Positions 14,978 through 23,854 are shown, counted from the stretch's first letter. The stretch is DNA of 64,000 nucleotides from Acidobacteriaceae bacterium TAA 166 (GCA_000421065.1 ATWD01000001.1:1294001-1358000); one strand, 5' to 3'. The notes: generated by a model not told the origin, from the letters alone. A program made the numbers and translations.

Positions 14978-16042
14978 TCAGAGCGAGATGGGGGCGAGGG
15001 GCGCGGTCTGTTCGGCGAGGAGGATGCGGTTGCCGAGGAGGGTGGGGTGGTTGGCGAGGGCCTGCTCGGCGGCGAGGCGGGCGAGTTCGGGGGCGTTGTT
15101 GGACTCCGACAGGTGTCCGAGGACGATGAAGCTGGCGGCGCCGTCGTAGTCGCGCTCGAGGAACTCGGCGGTGGCTAGATTCGAAAGATGGCCGACGCGG
15201 GAGAGGACGCGCTGCTTGACGCTCCAGGGGTAGGGACCGTCCTTGAGCATCTCGAGGTCGTGGTTAGACTCAAGCAGGAGGACGTCGATGCGCTTGAGCG
15301 CGGCCTTGACGTTGGGGGGCATGTAGCCGAGGTCGGTGGCGAGCGCCATGCGGATGCCTTCGGCCGCGAAGACGAAGCCGCAGGGGTCGGCGGCGTCGTG
15401 CGGGATGGTGAAGGGGGTGACCTCGATGTCGCCGATCTGGAACTGGCGGCCGGAGTGGAAGTATTCGACCGAGGGAAGATCGGTGGGCGAGGGCTTGGTC
15501 TTCTGCGCGGCTTCGGCGGCGTGGGACTCGTCGGTCTCGGGATCTTCGAGATCGATATCCGAAGGGACGGCCGGAGGGGGTTCGACGGCGGCGGACATGC
15601 TGTCGCAGAAGCCGGGCTCGGGTTCGGCCTGGGAGGTACTCCCCGGCAGAGCGGCGCAGGGCTGGGTTACAACCTGAGCCCCAGTTGGAGTCACGGCCTG
15701 GGCGAGCTGCTCCTTTTCCTTCTGGACGCGATCGATCCACTGGGCGTAGGACAGGGTGGTGCGCGGGGTGAGCATGCGGACCCAGGCGCGATGGGTGGGC
15801 TCGGTGAAGTAGACCGGGATGCCAAGCTTGCGGGCGAGGACGCCGAGGCCGGAGACGTGGTCCTGGTGCTCGTGGGTAATGAGGATGGCGTCGAGGGTGC
15901 GGGGATCTTCGCCGGCGGCGAGCATGCGCTTCATCAGCTCTCGGCAGGAGAGGCCGGCATCGACCAGGACGCGGGTGCGCGAGGAGGAGATGACGGTGCT
16001 GTTTCCTTTGGAGCCGGAGGCGAGCACGGTCATGCGCGTCAT
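14978..16042 (-). CDS. MBL-fold metallohydrolase (YycJ/WalJ-like) with an internal insertion
   Basis: A 354-residue metallo-beta-lactamase-fold protein. The N-terminus LASGSKGNSTVISS matches the YycJ/VicX group of small MBL proteins, with metal motif HEHQDH at residues 57-62 and later FTIPHDAADPCGF and SNHDLEMLKDGPYP. Family members are about 250-270 residues. The extra length is a Pro/Glu/Ala-rich segment (about 130-205) between the metal motif and the core strand, likely a disordered surface loop. YycJ proteins are tied to DNA or cell-wall processes, so a nuclease-like role is plausible but unproven. A small unknown gene lies 43 bp upstream on the same strand. Confidence 0.8.
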   Translation of the reverse strand: MTRMTVLASGSKGNSTVISSSRTRVLVDAGLSCRELMKRMLAAGEDPRTLDAILITHEHQDHVSGLGVLARKLGIPVYFTEPTHRAWVRMLTPRTTLSYAQWIDRVQKEKEQLAQAVTPTGAQVVTQPCAALPGSTSQAEPEPGFCDSMSAAVEPPPAVPSDIDLEDPETDESHAAEAAQKTKPSPTDLPSVEYFHSGRQFQIGDIEVTPFTIPHDAADPCGFVFAAEGIRMALATDLGYMPPNVKAALKRIDVLLLESNHDLEMLKDGPYPWSVKQRVLSRVGHLSNLATAEFLERDYDGAASFIVLGHLSESNNAPELARLAAEQALANHPTLLGNRILLAEQTAPLAPISL

Positions 16043-16084
16043 CCCTCTACGATACGCCGGAATGTTGTGGGTTTTGGGGTAGGG

Positions 16085-16348
16085 TTACTGGTTTGGTTCG
16101 GGATTTGTGCGGATGCAGACGATGTCGTCGAGGAGGAGGGAGTGGGCAGCTCCCGGCTTTGGGGACCAAGTGCCGTCCGGGACCGAGGCAACCTCGATGC
16201 AGAAGAGATCGGGCGTGGCGCCTTCGTCGAAGGCGACGAGGATCTGTGCGACGAGGGTGCGTGGGGAGGGGTCTCCGCTCTCCTGGACTTCAAGGGCGAC
16301 GACCTGGTCGATAAGGGTGGGGAGAAGTTTGCGTTCGGTTGGGGTCAT
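16085..16348 (-). CDS. Small hypothetical protein
   Basis: An 87-residue soluble protein with an acidic centre (LVAFDEGATPDLFCIEV) and no recognised motif. The start at 16348 (TPTERKLLPTLI) is chosen because codons further upstream read into an unusual arginine/proline-rich sequence and a hairpin. There is no strong ribosome site. It probably shares a transcript with the MBL-fold gene 43 bp downstream. Confidence 0.5.
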   Translation of the reverse strand: MTPTERKLLPTLIDQVVALEVQESGDPSPRTLVAQILVAFDEGATPDLFCIEVASVPDGTWSPKPGAAHSLLLDDIVCIRTNPEPNQ

Positions 16349-16416
16349 GGTCTTTGGATGTTGGTGCGAAAGAGCCTTCAGGGGACGGAACGTTGGAGAA
16401 TCAGGCGATTTAATCT

Positions 16417-16442
16417 GCGCCCATCGTAGCGACGATGGGCGC
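16417..16442. other. Perfect 11-bp hairpin
   Basis: GCGCCCATCGT / ACGATGGGCGC with loop AGCG, in the gap upstream of the small hypothetical gene. There is no T run, so it is not a standard terminator. Function unknown. Confidence 0.6.
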
Positions 16443-16512
16443 CCCGGCTCTGGTCTCCGGCACCTGAGACGTATCGGCAGGTTCAAATCTAGGATTTGGG
16501 AGTAGAAACGAT

Positions 16513-16780
16513 GGCTTGTCGGCCGGACCCACTGCGCTCGGCCACCTCACAAACGAAGACCTGTTTGTGGGGACCCTGGTACGGGCGCACCCTTCGTGAC
16601 GTGTATGTCGGCAGCGCCCGGGACCTCCCTTCGGTTCGGCGCAAACATCTTCGCAAGCGACCAACGGGAGCCTCACCCCGACAGGCGCACACGCATCACG
16701 GAGGGACCGCGCACCGGGGTTCCCGGCGAGCTTGTTCGCTGGAGTGGACTCCACGCACGGTGGGCCCAGCCGACTGGCAT
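16513..16780. repeat. Family A repeat, divergent long copy (A-08)
   Basis: It has the optional CACAAACGAAGACC / TGTTTGTGGGG module on the left and an extra module on the right, GCGAGCTTGTTCGCTGG, which recurs in the copy at 54892. Several stems are degraded (e.g. CGTGACGTGTATG). Confidence 0.8.
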
Positions 16781-16808
16781 GAAAGCGGTTCGAGCTTCGC
16801 TCGAATGT

Positions 16809-16847
16809 CCCCACCTTAGCCGCTTCGCGGCGAAGATGGGGCACCCG
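16809..16847. repeat. Family E hairpin repeat (E-2)
   Basis: CCCCACCTTAGCCGC, TTCG loop, CGGCGAAGATGGGG. It is the best-paired copy and starts 29 bp after a family A copy. Confidence 0.7.
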
Positions 16848-16870
16848 ACGCACGTTTGAAGCGCAGACCT

Positions 16871-17335
16871 TCACGACTTCTGGATGGGGCTGCGCAGAGG
16901 GGCGAGGAAGTTGACGGTGGAGCGGAGAACGACCTCGTCCCGCTGGTTGAAGGCGAGGGTGCGGGTGCGGACAACGCCGTAGTCGGGCCGGGAGTTGGAG
17001 TGGCGGACGCCGACGACCTCGATCTCGGTGCGGATGCTGTCGCCGGGACGGACGGGCTGGGTCCAGCGCATCTCTTCGACGCCGGCGCCGATCATACCGC
17101 CAAAGACCGGGACGGACTGGACGCGCAGGCGCATGACGATGGCGGCGGTGAGCCAGCCGGAGGCGGCCAAACCCTTGAAAAAGGAGCCCTCGCCAGCGGC
17201 CTCGTCGAGGTGGAAGGGCTGGGGGTCGTACTTCTGGCCGAACTCTTTAATCTCTTCCGCAGTGACCTTGGCGCTGGCGACCGAATTCATCTTCTGGCCG
17301 ACGTAAAAGTCTTCAAAGTACATCTCTTTCGGCAT
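16871..17335 (-). CDS. MaoC-like hot-dog-fold dehydratase
   Basis: A 154-residue MaoC-type protein, a hot-dog fold that hydrates trans-2-enoyl-CoA. The signature is present: YFEDFYVGQKMNS at the start, then FGQKYDPQPFHLDEAAG (the Asp/His active-site region), and GLAASGWLTAAIVMR. Length is standard. The start at 17335 is supported by this conserved N-terminus; the in-frame extension to 17422 is low-complexity. It is monocistronic with about 600 bp to the divergent phoH gene. The physiological acyl chain is unknown. It could act in polyhydroxyalkanoate or branched fatty-acid metabolism. Confidence 0.85.
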   Translation of the reverse strand: MPKEMYFEDFYVGQKMNSVASAKVTAEEIKEFGQKYDPQPFHLDEAAGEGSFFKGLAASGWLTAAIVMRLRVQSVPVFGGMIGAGVEEMRWTQPVRPGDSIRTEIEVVGVRHSNSRPDYGVVRTRTLAFNQRDEVVLRSTVNFLAPLRSPIQKS

Positions 17336-17661
17336 GGCTTCTCCTCGCTGGGTAGTGTATCGCCTTGGCTGCAGGTCTGGCTGTAGGGCAGCCTCGAGGG
17401 CAGGTAGAGGAAGGGGTTGCACGGCACCCGTTCCGAGGCGTTCCTATGGATAGGTGGGCAGAGGCCGCCTTGTGGGGAAGAGCTCGCCGCGCCGGCCGAG
17501 GCGACACTTTGGGGAAGGAGAGGAGGAAGGGCCAAACTTCTTTCTTGGAGAGGTGGGATTTTGTATTGAGCGAAAGAATTTCTTCGGGAGAGGTTTTTCT
17601 CCGAATTTGGGGAGGACGGGGGTTTGATTCCGGTCTGAACCGGATTTTCACGGTTTTCCTC

Positions 17662-17691
17662 TTGACTCGCGCCGAATTCCGGGGCTACTCT
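17662..17691 (+). promoter_or_regulatory. Putative promoter of the phoH operon
   Basis: TTGACT (17662-17667), 18-bp spacer, TACTCT (17686-17691), about 240 bp before phoH. The gap from 17336 to 17929 holds no convincing gene. Confidence 0.4.
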
Positions 17692-17850
17692 GGGCCCATC
17701 TTCGGCACACGATTGGCAACCTTCGCCAACCCGGTCCCAGTAGAACAACTCGCCGTGGATGCTGTGTGTTTTTTCAGAACCGCAACTTTACCCACCTGCT
17801 GCGTATCCAATCGATTAGAAGACAACCTATCCCAGGAATTGGAAGGTAAC

Positions 17851-17872
17851 CCGTCTCCAACGCTGGAGACGG
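17851..17872 (+). other. Leader hairpin before phoH
   Basis: A perfect 9-bp stem CCGTCTCCA / TGGAGACGG with loop ACGC, about 58 bp before the phoH start and downstream of the putative promoter. It could be an RNA control element or RNase site. Confidence 0.5.
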
Positions 17873-17929
17873 CGCTCTCTGCTTTCGGGATAGCAACCCT
17901 GCTGTCTCTGACGGAGGTCAGATCTACTC

Positions 17930-18970
17930 TTGATCAAACAAGCTATCGAGATCACCCCAGGTATCGAGCCGCTCTACGGAGTCCACGACGAAAACCTACG
18001 CCTGCTGGAAGACGGGCTGCATGTGACGATCGATCTGAAGTCGGACGCGATCCACGTGACCGGAGGCGCCGAGAGCGTTGACCGGGTGGAACGTGTCTTT
18101 GCCGACTTCGAGGCCCTGCGAAGATCGGGAGTGAACCTGCACAACGGCGAGCTTCGCGGAATGCTCAAGATGATTGTGGCCGATCCTTCGGTGACGCTGA
18201 AGTCGCTGGCGGATGCGGGCAAGCAGAGATCGGCGGGCGCCAAGCGCATGGTGCAGCCGCGCTCGATCAATCAGAAGAAGTATGTCGAGGCCATCGAACA
18301 GAACGACATGACCTTTGGCCTGGGACCGGCGGGTACCGGCAAGACCTATCTTGCCGTGGCGATGGCGGTCTCGGCGTTGCTGGCCAAGAAGGTCAGCCGC
18401 ATTATCCTGGTGCGGCCGGCGGTGGAGGCGGGCGAGCGTCTGGGCTTCCTTCCGGGGTCGCTGCAGGAGAAGGTCGATCCGTATCTTCGTCCGCTGTACG
18501 ATGCCCTGTACGATCTGCTGGATCCGCCGAAGGTGGACAAGATGCTGGAGACGAACGTGATCGAGGTGGCTCCGCTAGCGTTTATGCGCGGCCGCACGCT
18601 GAACGATGCCTTCATCATCATGGACGAAGCGCAGAACACGACGATGGAGCAGATGAAGATGTTCGTGACGCGTCTGGGCAACAACTCGAAGGCCGTGATC
18701 ACGGGCGACCTGACGCAGACCGATCTTCCCAACCCGAAGAAGTCGGGCCTGCTGGAGGCGCTGCACGTTCTGGACGGCGTGGAAGGGATTCGCTTCTGTC
18801 ACTTCGAGGATGTCGATGTGGTCCGGCACCATCTCGTCCAGCGCATCGTGCGGGCGTACGACAGCTACGGCCGTTCGCAGCAGGAGCTTCCGCTCTCGAT
18901 GGGGGAGTCGGTGCTGCCGAACAATGGAATGAGCGCGGAGAAGAGCAAGCAGATGGCGAAGCCGCAGTAG
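17930..18970 (+). CDS. phoH: PhoH-family ATPase
   Basis: A 346-residue protein. PhoH-type ATPases are P-loop proteins linked to RNA metabolism, typically beside ybeY, as here. An N-terminal KH-like segment covers residues 1-110. The ATPase core has Walker A GPAGTGKT at 132-139, ILVRPAVEAGERLGFLPG, Walker B AFIIMDEAQN near 225, and the sensor-like ITGDLTQTDLP. The C-terminus is a short variable tail. The start is a TTG codon; GGAGG lies 12 bases upstream, a rather long spacing, so a nearby alternative is possible. ybeY begins 94 bp downstream, giving the widely conserved phoH-ybeY-corC order. Confidence 0.93.
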   Translation: MIKQAIEITPGIEPLYGVHDENLRLLEDGLHVTIDLKSDAIHVTGGAESVDRVERVFADFEALRRSGVNLHNGELRGMLKMIVADPSVTLKSLADAGKQRSAGAKRMVQPRSINQKKYVEAIEQNDMTFGLGPAGTGKTYLAVAMAVSALLAKKVSRIILVRPAVEAGERLGFLPGSLQEKVDPYLRPLYDALYDLLDPPKVDKMLETNVIEVAPLAFMRGRTLNDAFIIMDEAQNTTMEQMKMFVTRLGNNSKAVITGDLTQTDLPNPKKSGLLEALHVLDGVEGIRFCHFEDVDVVRHHLVQRIVRAYDSYGRSQQELPLSMGESVLPNNGMSAEKSKQMAKPQ

Positions 18971-19064
18971 TGAGGGCTGCCGCTAAGATAGTATCGAGAC
19001 GAGGGGCGGCGCTGAACGACGCGCCGCCCGCTCTCGTTTCGGTCGTGCTGAGTAATCTCGAACG

Positions 19065-19634
19065 ATGATCACTGTCGATCCTCCAAGTACCGGCTCCAAT
19101 CCGATGGCGGCTGACCGTCCCGGCCTCACGCGCTTTCTTCGGCGTGCGCGCGAGCGGGTTGGCCTTGAGGGCGAGGTGGATGTTCTGCTGACCTCGGACG
19201 TCGAGATCAAGCGGCTGAACCGCACCTTTCGCAAAAAGAACAAAGCCACGGATGTGTTGAGCTTCCCTGCCCCGGAGGAGATCTTCGCGGAGCATGCGGG
19301 GGATCTCGCCATCTCGCTCGAAACAGCCGCGCGGCAGGCGGAGAGCTTTGGGCATTCGCTGAACGACGAGGTCCGGATTCTGCTGCTGCATGGCCTGCTG
19401 CATCTGGCCGGGATGGACCATGAGGCCGATGCGGGCGAGATGGCCGAGCGCGAAGCGGAGCTGCGACAGGCGTTGAAGCTTCGAAATGGCCTGATCGAGC
19501 GGGCGGGGACGACCGCAGATGCTCTGACGAAACGGTCGATGGGGAAGAGCGCCTCTACAAAGAAGACGGCAGTCACGAAGACGGCGAAGAGGAAAGTTGC
19601 AAACAAACCTGCGGCGAAGAGGAGCGTTCGATGA
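19065..19634 (+). CDS. ybeY: Endoribonuclease YbeY
   Basis: YbeY is a zinc endoribonuclease for 16S rRNA 3'-end maturation and ribosome quality control. The 189-residue protein has the metal site HGLLHLAGMDHE (His109, His113, His119) and the preceding RKKNKATDVLSFP motif. The last 35 residues are Lys/Ala/Thr-rich, an unusual basic tail not needed for catalysis. The start is the first ATG in frame. The stop overlaps the corC start by 4 bases (ATGA), so translation is likely coupled. Confidence 0.93.
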   Translation: MITVDPPSTGSNPMAADRPGLTRFLRRARERVGLEGEVDVLLTSDVEIKRLNRTFRKKNKATDVLSFPAPEEIFAEHAGDLAISLETAARQAESFGHSLNDEVRILLLHGLLHLAGMDHEADAGEMAEREAELRQALKLRNGLIERAGTTADALTKRSMGKSASTKKTAVTKTAKRKVANKPAAKRSVR

Positions 19635-21016
19635 ACGTGGCCGATCTGATCTACTTCGCCGGGGTGACGATTCTTCTGGTGGTGCTGGCGCTGGCCTCTT
19701 ATGCGGACCGCGTGTACTCGGAGATGGGCAAGTTTCTGGCGCGCGAGTACCAGGACAATATCGATTCGTGGGAGGAGCTGATCGAGCCGCGGCTGGGGAT
19801 GGGGCGCGAGTCGATTGCACTGTCGGCCTCGATCATGCGGCAGCTGTCGCTGGCGACGATGTCGTTGTTCTGGGGGCTGCACCTCTACCAGGTGACGAGC
19901 GGACAGATTCAGATTCCTACGCGCGGCGCGGTGGGGCGCGCCATCGCGGAGTTGATTCTGCTGATCATGGTCTTCGACCGGTTGATTCCACAGATCCTGT
20001 TTGCCCGGACCCAGGGCATCTGGCTGCAGCGCATCCGCATTGCGCTGCAGGCCTTCTTCTTCCTGATCCTTCCGATCACAATCGTGCTGCAGCTGCTGCT
20101 GTCGATTGCCGCGCTGGCGGAGCCGGAGGACGAGGAGGAAGAAGAATCTTCAGAGGCGATGGAGGCCCTGCTCGAGGCGGGCGAGGAGGAGGGAATCTTC
20201 GAGGAGTCGGATCGCGAGCTGGTGCGGTCGGTGGTGGAGTTCGGCGACATGGTGGTGCGCGAGGTGATGACGCCGCGCCCGGAGATCTTCGCGGTGCCGG
20301 GCACGCTGACGCTCAAGGAATTTACCTCCGAGGTGACGGAGCACGCTTTTTCGCGGGTGCCCGTCTACTCGGGATCGCTCGATCAGGTGACCGGCATCGC
20401 CTTCGCGCGCGATCTGCTGGAGGTGTTGGATATCGAGGCCGGAACCCGGACGGTGCAACAGATTCAGCGGCCCGCGGCGTTTGTTCCCGAGACCAAGAGG
20501 GTGGCCGAGCTGCTGAAGGAGATGCAGCGCGAGAAGCAGCACATGCGCATCGTGATCGACGAGTACGGCGGGGTGGCGGGGCTGGTGACGATCGAGGACC
20601 TGCTGGAGACGATCGTCGGCGACATCGCCGATGAGCACGATGAGCCGGAGCCGGACGAGGCTCCGGTGCTGGAGCCGGATGGGTCGTTCATTGTGCCGGG
20701 AAGCTTCGAGGTCTCGCGGCTGCGGGAGCTGTTCGCCGACCAGATCGCGCAGGCGGTGAGCCGGGCTCCTGAGGCCTCGGAGAGCGAGGACGAGGAGCTC
20801 GAGGCAAGGGATGAGGAGCGGGAGCTTTCGCTGCTGGACGAGGAGTACGAGTCGACGACGCTGGGGGGGCTGGTCTCGGAGATGGCGGGGCATATTCCGG
20901 TGGCGGGCGAGGTGGTGGAGCAGGATGGCCTGCGGGCGGAGGTACTGTCGTCCACCGACCGCAGGATCGGGCGGGTGCGAGTGAGGCTGGCGGCGGCGAC
21001 TGCAGAAGAAAGGTGA
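19631..21016 (+). CDS. CorC/HlyC-type CBS-domain membrane protein
   Basis: A 461-residue protein of the hemolysin/CorC family. There are two to three hydrophobic segments in the first 155 residues, then an acidic linker, then two CBS repeats: MTPRPEIFAVPGTLTLKEF with FSRVPVYSG, and IVIDEYGGVAGLVTIEDLLE. A C-terminal CorC domain follows (EPDGSFIVPGSFEVSRLRELF). Members act in magnesium/cobalt efflux or gate related transporters. This one lacks the full DUF21 transmembrane core of the longer type. An acidic insertion (residues 160-190) is prominent. Third gene of the phoH-ybeY operon. A family A repeat begins 2 bp after its stop. Confidence 0.85.
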   Translation: MNVADLIYFAGVTILLVVLALASYADRVYSEMGKFLAREYQDNIDSWEELIEPRLGMGRESIALSASIMRQLSLATMSLFWGLHLYQVTSGQIQIPTRGAVGRAIAELILLIMVFDRLIPQILFARTQGIWLQRIRIALQAFFFLILPITIVLQLLLSIAALAEPEDEEEEESSEAMEALLEAGEEEGIFEESDRELVRSVVEFGDMVVREVMTPRPEIFAVPGTLTLKEFTSEVTEHAFSRVPVYSGSLDQVTGIAFARDLLEVLDIEAGTRTVQQIQRPAAFVPETKRVAELLKEMQREKQHMRIVIDEYGGVAGLVTIEDLLETIVGDIADEHDEPEPDEAPVLEPDGSFIVPGSFEVSRLRELFADQIAQAVSRAPEASESEDEELEARDEERELSLLDEEYESTTLGGLVSEMAGHIPVAGEVVEQDGLRAEVLSSTDRRIGRVRVRLAAATAEER

Positions 21017-21017
21017 T

Positions 21018-21095
21018 GGCCTGTTGGCCGGGCCCACTGCGCGTGGCCACCCCACAAGCGACGACCTGTTTGTGGGGACCTCGGTACGGGAGGCG
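21018..21095. repeat. Family A repeat, left-half copy (A-09)
   Basis: GGCCTGTTGGCCGGGCCC plus the CCCCACAAGCGACGACC / TGTTTGTGGGG module and GGTACGGGAGGCGG; the right half is absent. It begins one base after the corC stop and lies between convergent genes. Confidence 0.8.
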
Positions 21096-21147
21096 GCGCA
21101 TGTCCTTCCCCTCTTAGGAGTGAGACTCGATTCGGCAGCCTGCAAAA

Positions 21148-21186
21148 CCCACCTTAGCGCCTTTCGGCGCGAAGATGGGCACTCGC
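21148..21186. repeat. Family E hairpin repeat (E-3)
   Basis: CCCACCTTAGCGCCTTTCGG, CGCGAAGATGGGCACTCG, 53 bp after a family A copy. Confidence 0.65.
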
Positions 21187-21212
21187 ATTGGAGGGGTGGG
21201 AGCGTTTCCTGG

Positions 21213-22277
21213 CTAATCGATTGAGATCTTGCGTAGAAGGTTGAAGTCGGAGAGCATCTTCCCGGTTCCGAGTACCACCGACGCCAGCGGATCATCGGCG
21301 ATCGAGACCGGGAGGCCCGTCTCTTCGCGGATGCGCTTGTCGAGGTTCTTGATGAGCGCGCCGCCGCCGGTGAGGACGATGCCGCGGTCGGAGATGTCGG
21401 CGGAGAGCTCGGGCGGGGTGCGCTCGAGGGCGACGCGGATGGCGTTGATGATGGTCGAGATGCACTCCGACAGCGCCTCGCGGATCTCGGAGTCGTCGAT
21501 GGTGATGGTCTTGGGCACGCCTTCGATGAGGTTGCGGCCTTTGACCTCCATCGAGAGCGGCTTGTCCAGCGGGTAGGCGGAGCCGAGCTGCATCTTGATC
21601 TGCTCGCCGGTGCGCTCGCCGATCAGGAGGTTGTACTTGCGCTTCAAGTAGGTGATGACGGACTCATCCATCTGATTGCCGGCCATCCGTACGGAGCGGG
21701 AGTAGACGATGCCGGCCAGCGAGATGACGGCGATGTCGGTGGTGCCTCCGCCGATGTCGACAACCATGTTTCCGCCCGCCTCGGTGATGGGGAGACCGGC
21801 TCCGATGGCGGCGACCATGGCCTGTTCGACGAGATGAACTTCCGATGCCTTGGCGCGATAGGCGGAGTCCATGACGGCGCGCTTTTCGACCTGGGTGATC
21901 TCGCTCGGCACGCCGATAACGATGCGGGGGTGAACCATCATCTTGCGGTTATGCGCCTTCTGGATGAAGTAGTTCAGCATCTTTTCGGTGTGGCGGAAGT
22001 CGGCGATGACGCCGTCCTTCATGGGCTTGATGGCGACGATGTTGCCGGGGGTGCGGCCGAGCATCTCCTTGGCCTCTTTCCCGACGGCCTCAACCTCGTT
22101 GGTGATCTTGTTGACGGCAATGATGGAAGGCTCGTTGACGATGATGCCCTTGTTGTGGGCAAACACGAGCGTGTTTGCGGTTCCAAGGTCAATGGCGAGG
22201 TCGCTCGAAAACAGAGAAAAGAGGGACCGCATGTTGTGGATGCGTGAGTAGCGGGTCTGAAAGGTATTCGAGGACAT
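21213..22277 (-). CDS. mreB: Rod shape-determining protein MreB
   Basis: A bacterial actin of 354 residues that organises the elongasome under the inner membrane. Actin-fold motifs are present: DLAIDLGTANTLVF (phosphate 1), NMVVDIGGGTTDIAV (phosphate 2) and ISDRGIVLTGGGALIKNLD (adenosine loop). The amphipathic N-terminus RSLFSLFSSDL fits membrane binding. Two starts are possible, 22277 (used) and 22232 (MRSLFSLF, closer to typical MreB length). Neither has a strong ribosome site. mreC and mreD are not adjacent; they sit about 10 kb downstream in a separate cluster. Confidence 0.95.
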   Translation of the reverse strand: MSSNTFQTRYSRIHNMRSLFSLFSSDLAIDLGTANTLVFAHNKGIIVNEPSIIAVNKITNEVEAVGKEAKEMLGRTPGNIVAIKPMKDGVIADFRHTEKMLNYFIQKAHNRKMMVHPRIVIGVPSEITQVEKRAVMDSAYRAKASEVHLVEQAMVAAIGAGLPITEAGGNMVVDIGGGTTDIAVISLAGIVYSRSVRMAGNQMDESVITYLKRKYNLLIGERTGEQIKMQLGSAYPLDKPLSMEVKGRNLIEGVPKTITIDDSEIREALSECISTIINAIRVALERTPPELSADISDRGIVLTGGGALIKNLDKRIREETGLPVSIADDPLASVVLGTGKMLSDFNLLRKISID

Positions 22278-22444
22278 GTCGCTGGTATTTGGGTTCCCTG
22301 ATGGTAATTACGGCTATTGTACGGCCTGCCTGCAGTAGATTGTTTTGTTTTGAGGCAGCTCGAGACCCATTATGGGAGAAGAGGAAGAGTTGTTCGGGAA
22401 AGAGCGCGTGACGGAACCTGGTTGAGATCGGGAGGAAGGAAGAT

Positions 22445-22670
22445 GGCCTGCCGGCCGGGCCCACTGCGCGTGGGGCGGTCACTTCGTGACGCGTAGTGGG
22501 CCTTCGGCGTGGGGCTCCCGTTGGTCGCTTGCGAAGATGTTTGCGCCAAACCGAAGGGAGGCCCACGGCGAAGCCGGTATACACGTCACGAAGTGACCCC
22601 TACCGGGATCCTCACAAACAGGTCTTCGTTTTGTGGGGCGGCCGAGCGCGGTAGGCCCGGCCGGCAGGCC
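22445..22670. repeat. Family A repeat, reversed full copy (A-10)
   Basis: It begins GGCCTGCCGGCCGGGCCC. The optional module is on the right (CTCACAAACAGGTCTTCG, TTTTGTGGGGCGG), so this copy is inverted relative to A-06. It fills about half of the divergent region between mreB and ald. Confidence 0.88.
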
Positions 22671-22741
22671 ACAAGCCTTTCCTCCAAAAAACGCGGATTT
22701 GAATCGGTCGATACCACCTAGAATGAAGAAGAGGCGAAACG

Positions 22742-23854
22742 ATGATCATCGGCGTACCGAAGGAAGTGAAGGACCATGAGAGCCGCGTAGGGGTGACTCC
22801 CGCCGGCGTGAAGGCCTTGGTCGAGGCCGGGCACAAGGTCCTAGTGGAGCAGAAGGCCGGCGTGCTTTCGGCGATGCCCGATGACGAGTACCAGAACGCC
22901 GGGGCGGAGATCGTGGGCTCGGCGCACGATGTGTGGCGGCTGGCCGATCTGGTCGTCAAGGTGAAGGAGCCGGTCGATAAGGAGTACCGGCACTTTCGCG
23001 AGGGCCTGGTACTGTTCACCTACCTGCACCTGGCGCCGCTGCAGGAGCTGACCGACGCCCTGCTGGAGAAGAAGGTTACAGGCATCGCGTATGAGACGGT
23101 GCGGGACCGCGCGGGCGCGCTGCCGCTGCTGACTCCCATGAGCGAGGTGGCGGGCCGCCTGAGCGTGCAGGTGGGAGCCGAGTACCTGACCAAGGAGCAT
23201 GGCGGACGCGGCCTGCTGCTGGGCGGGGTTCCGGGGGTTCCTCCGGCGTCGGTGTGCATCATCGGCGGCGGCATTGTGGGCACGAATGCGGCGAAGATCG
23301 CGCTTGGCATGGGGGCTAAGGTCACGCTGGTGGACCTGAACCTGAACCGTCTGCGCGAGCTCGACGATATCTTCAACGGCCGCGTCTTCACGATGGCCTC
23401 GAACAGCTACAACATCGAGCGGGCGACGCGGGAGGCGGATCTTCTGATTGGCGGGGTGCTGATTCCGGGAGCGGCGGCGCCGAAGATCGTGACCAGGACG
23501 ATGGTCGAAAAGATGAAGAAGGGCGCGGTGATCGTGGATGTCGCAATCGACCAGGGCGGATGCATCGAGACGGCCCATCCGACGACGCACAGCGATCCTT
23601 CGTACGAGGTGAACGGCGTGGTGCACTACTGCGTGACGAATATGCCGGCGGCGGTTCCGAATACCTCGACCCTGGCGCTGACCAACGCGACCTTCCCCTA
23701 CGTGATGAAGCTGGCGAAGAGGGGAGCGAAGGCGGCGATCGCGGAGGACAAAGGCATCGCCGAGGGGGTGAACACGCATGAGGGCGTGCTGACCTACGAG
23801 GCGGTCGCGGCCGCGCAGAAGCGGGAGTGGAAGAGCGTCGCGGATCTGGTGTAG
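22742..23854 (+). CDS. ald: Alanine dehydrogenase
   Basis: NAD-dependent alanine dehydrogenase (370 residues, standard length) interconverts alanine and pyruvate plus ammonium. It shows the N-terminal GVPKEVKDHESRVGVTP, catalytic Lys in LVVKVKEP and His in TYLHLAP. The Rossmann loop is CIIGGGIVGTNAAKIALGMG, and VTNMPAAVPNTSTLALTNAT is near the C-terminus. GAGGCGAAACG precedes the ATG. A family A repeat lies in its upstream region, shared divergently with mreB. Confidence 0.95.
   Translation: MIIGVPKEVKDHESRVGVTPAGVKALVEAGHKVLVEQKAGVLSAMPDDEYQNAGAEIVGSAHDVWRLADLVVKVKEPVDKEYRHFREGLVLFTYLHLAPLQELTDALLEKKVTGIAYETVRDRAGALPLLTPMSEVAGRLSVQVGAEYLTKEHGGRGLLLGGVPGVPPASVCIIGGGIVGTNAAKIALGMGAKVTLVDLNLNRLRELDDIFNGRVFTMASNSYNIERATREADLLIGGVLIPGAAAPKIVTRTMVEKMKKGAVIVDVAIDQGGCIETAHPTTHSDPSYEVNGVVHYCVTNMPAAVPNTSTLALTNATFPYVMKLAKRGAKAAIAEDKGIAEGVNTHEGVLTYEAVAAAQKREWKSVADLV

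Noticed and set aside
16479..16492. GGTTCAAATCT resembling a tRNA T-loop
   Set aside because: No acceptor, D-arm or anticodon stem around it. No tRNA or rRNA gene was seen in the window.
17365..18081. 238-residue frame across the phoH leader
   Set aside because: Out of frame with phoH, low complexity, and overlaps the gene's N-terminus.
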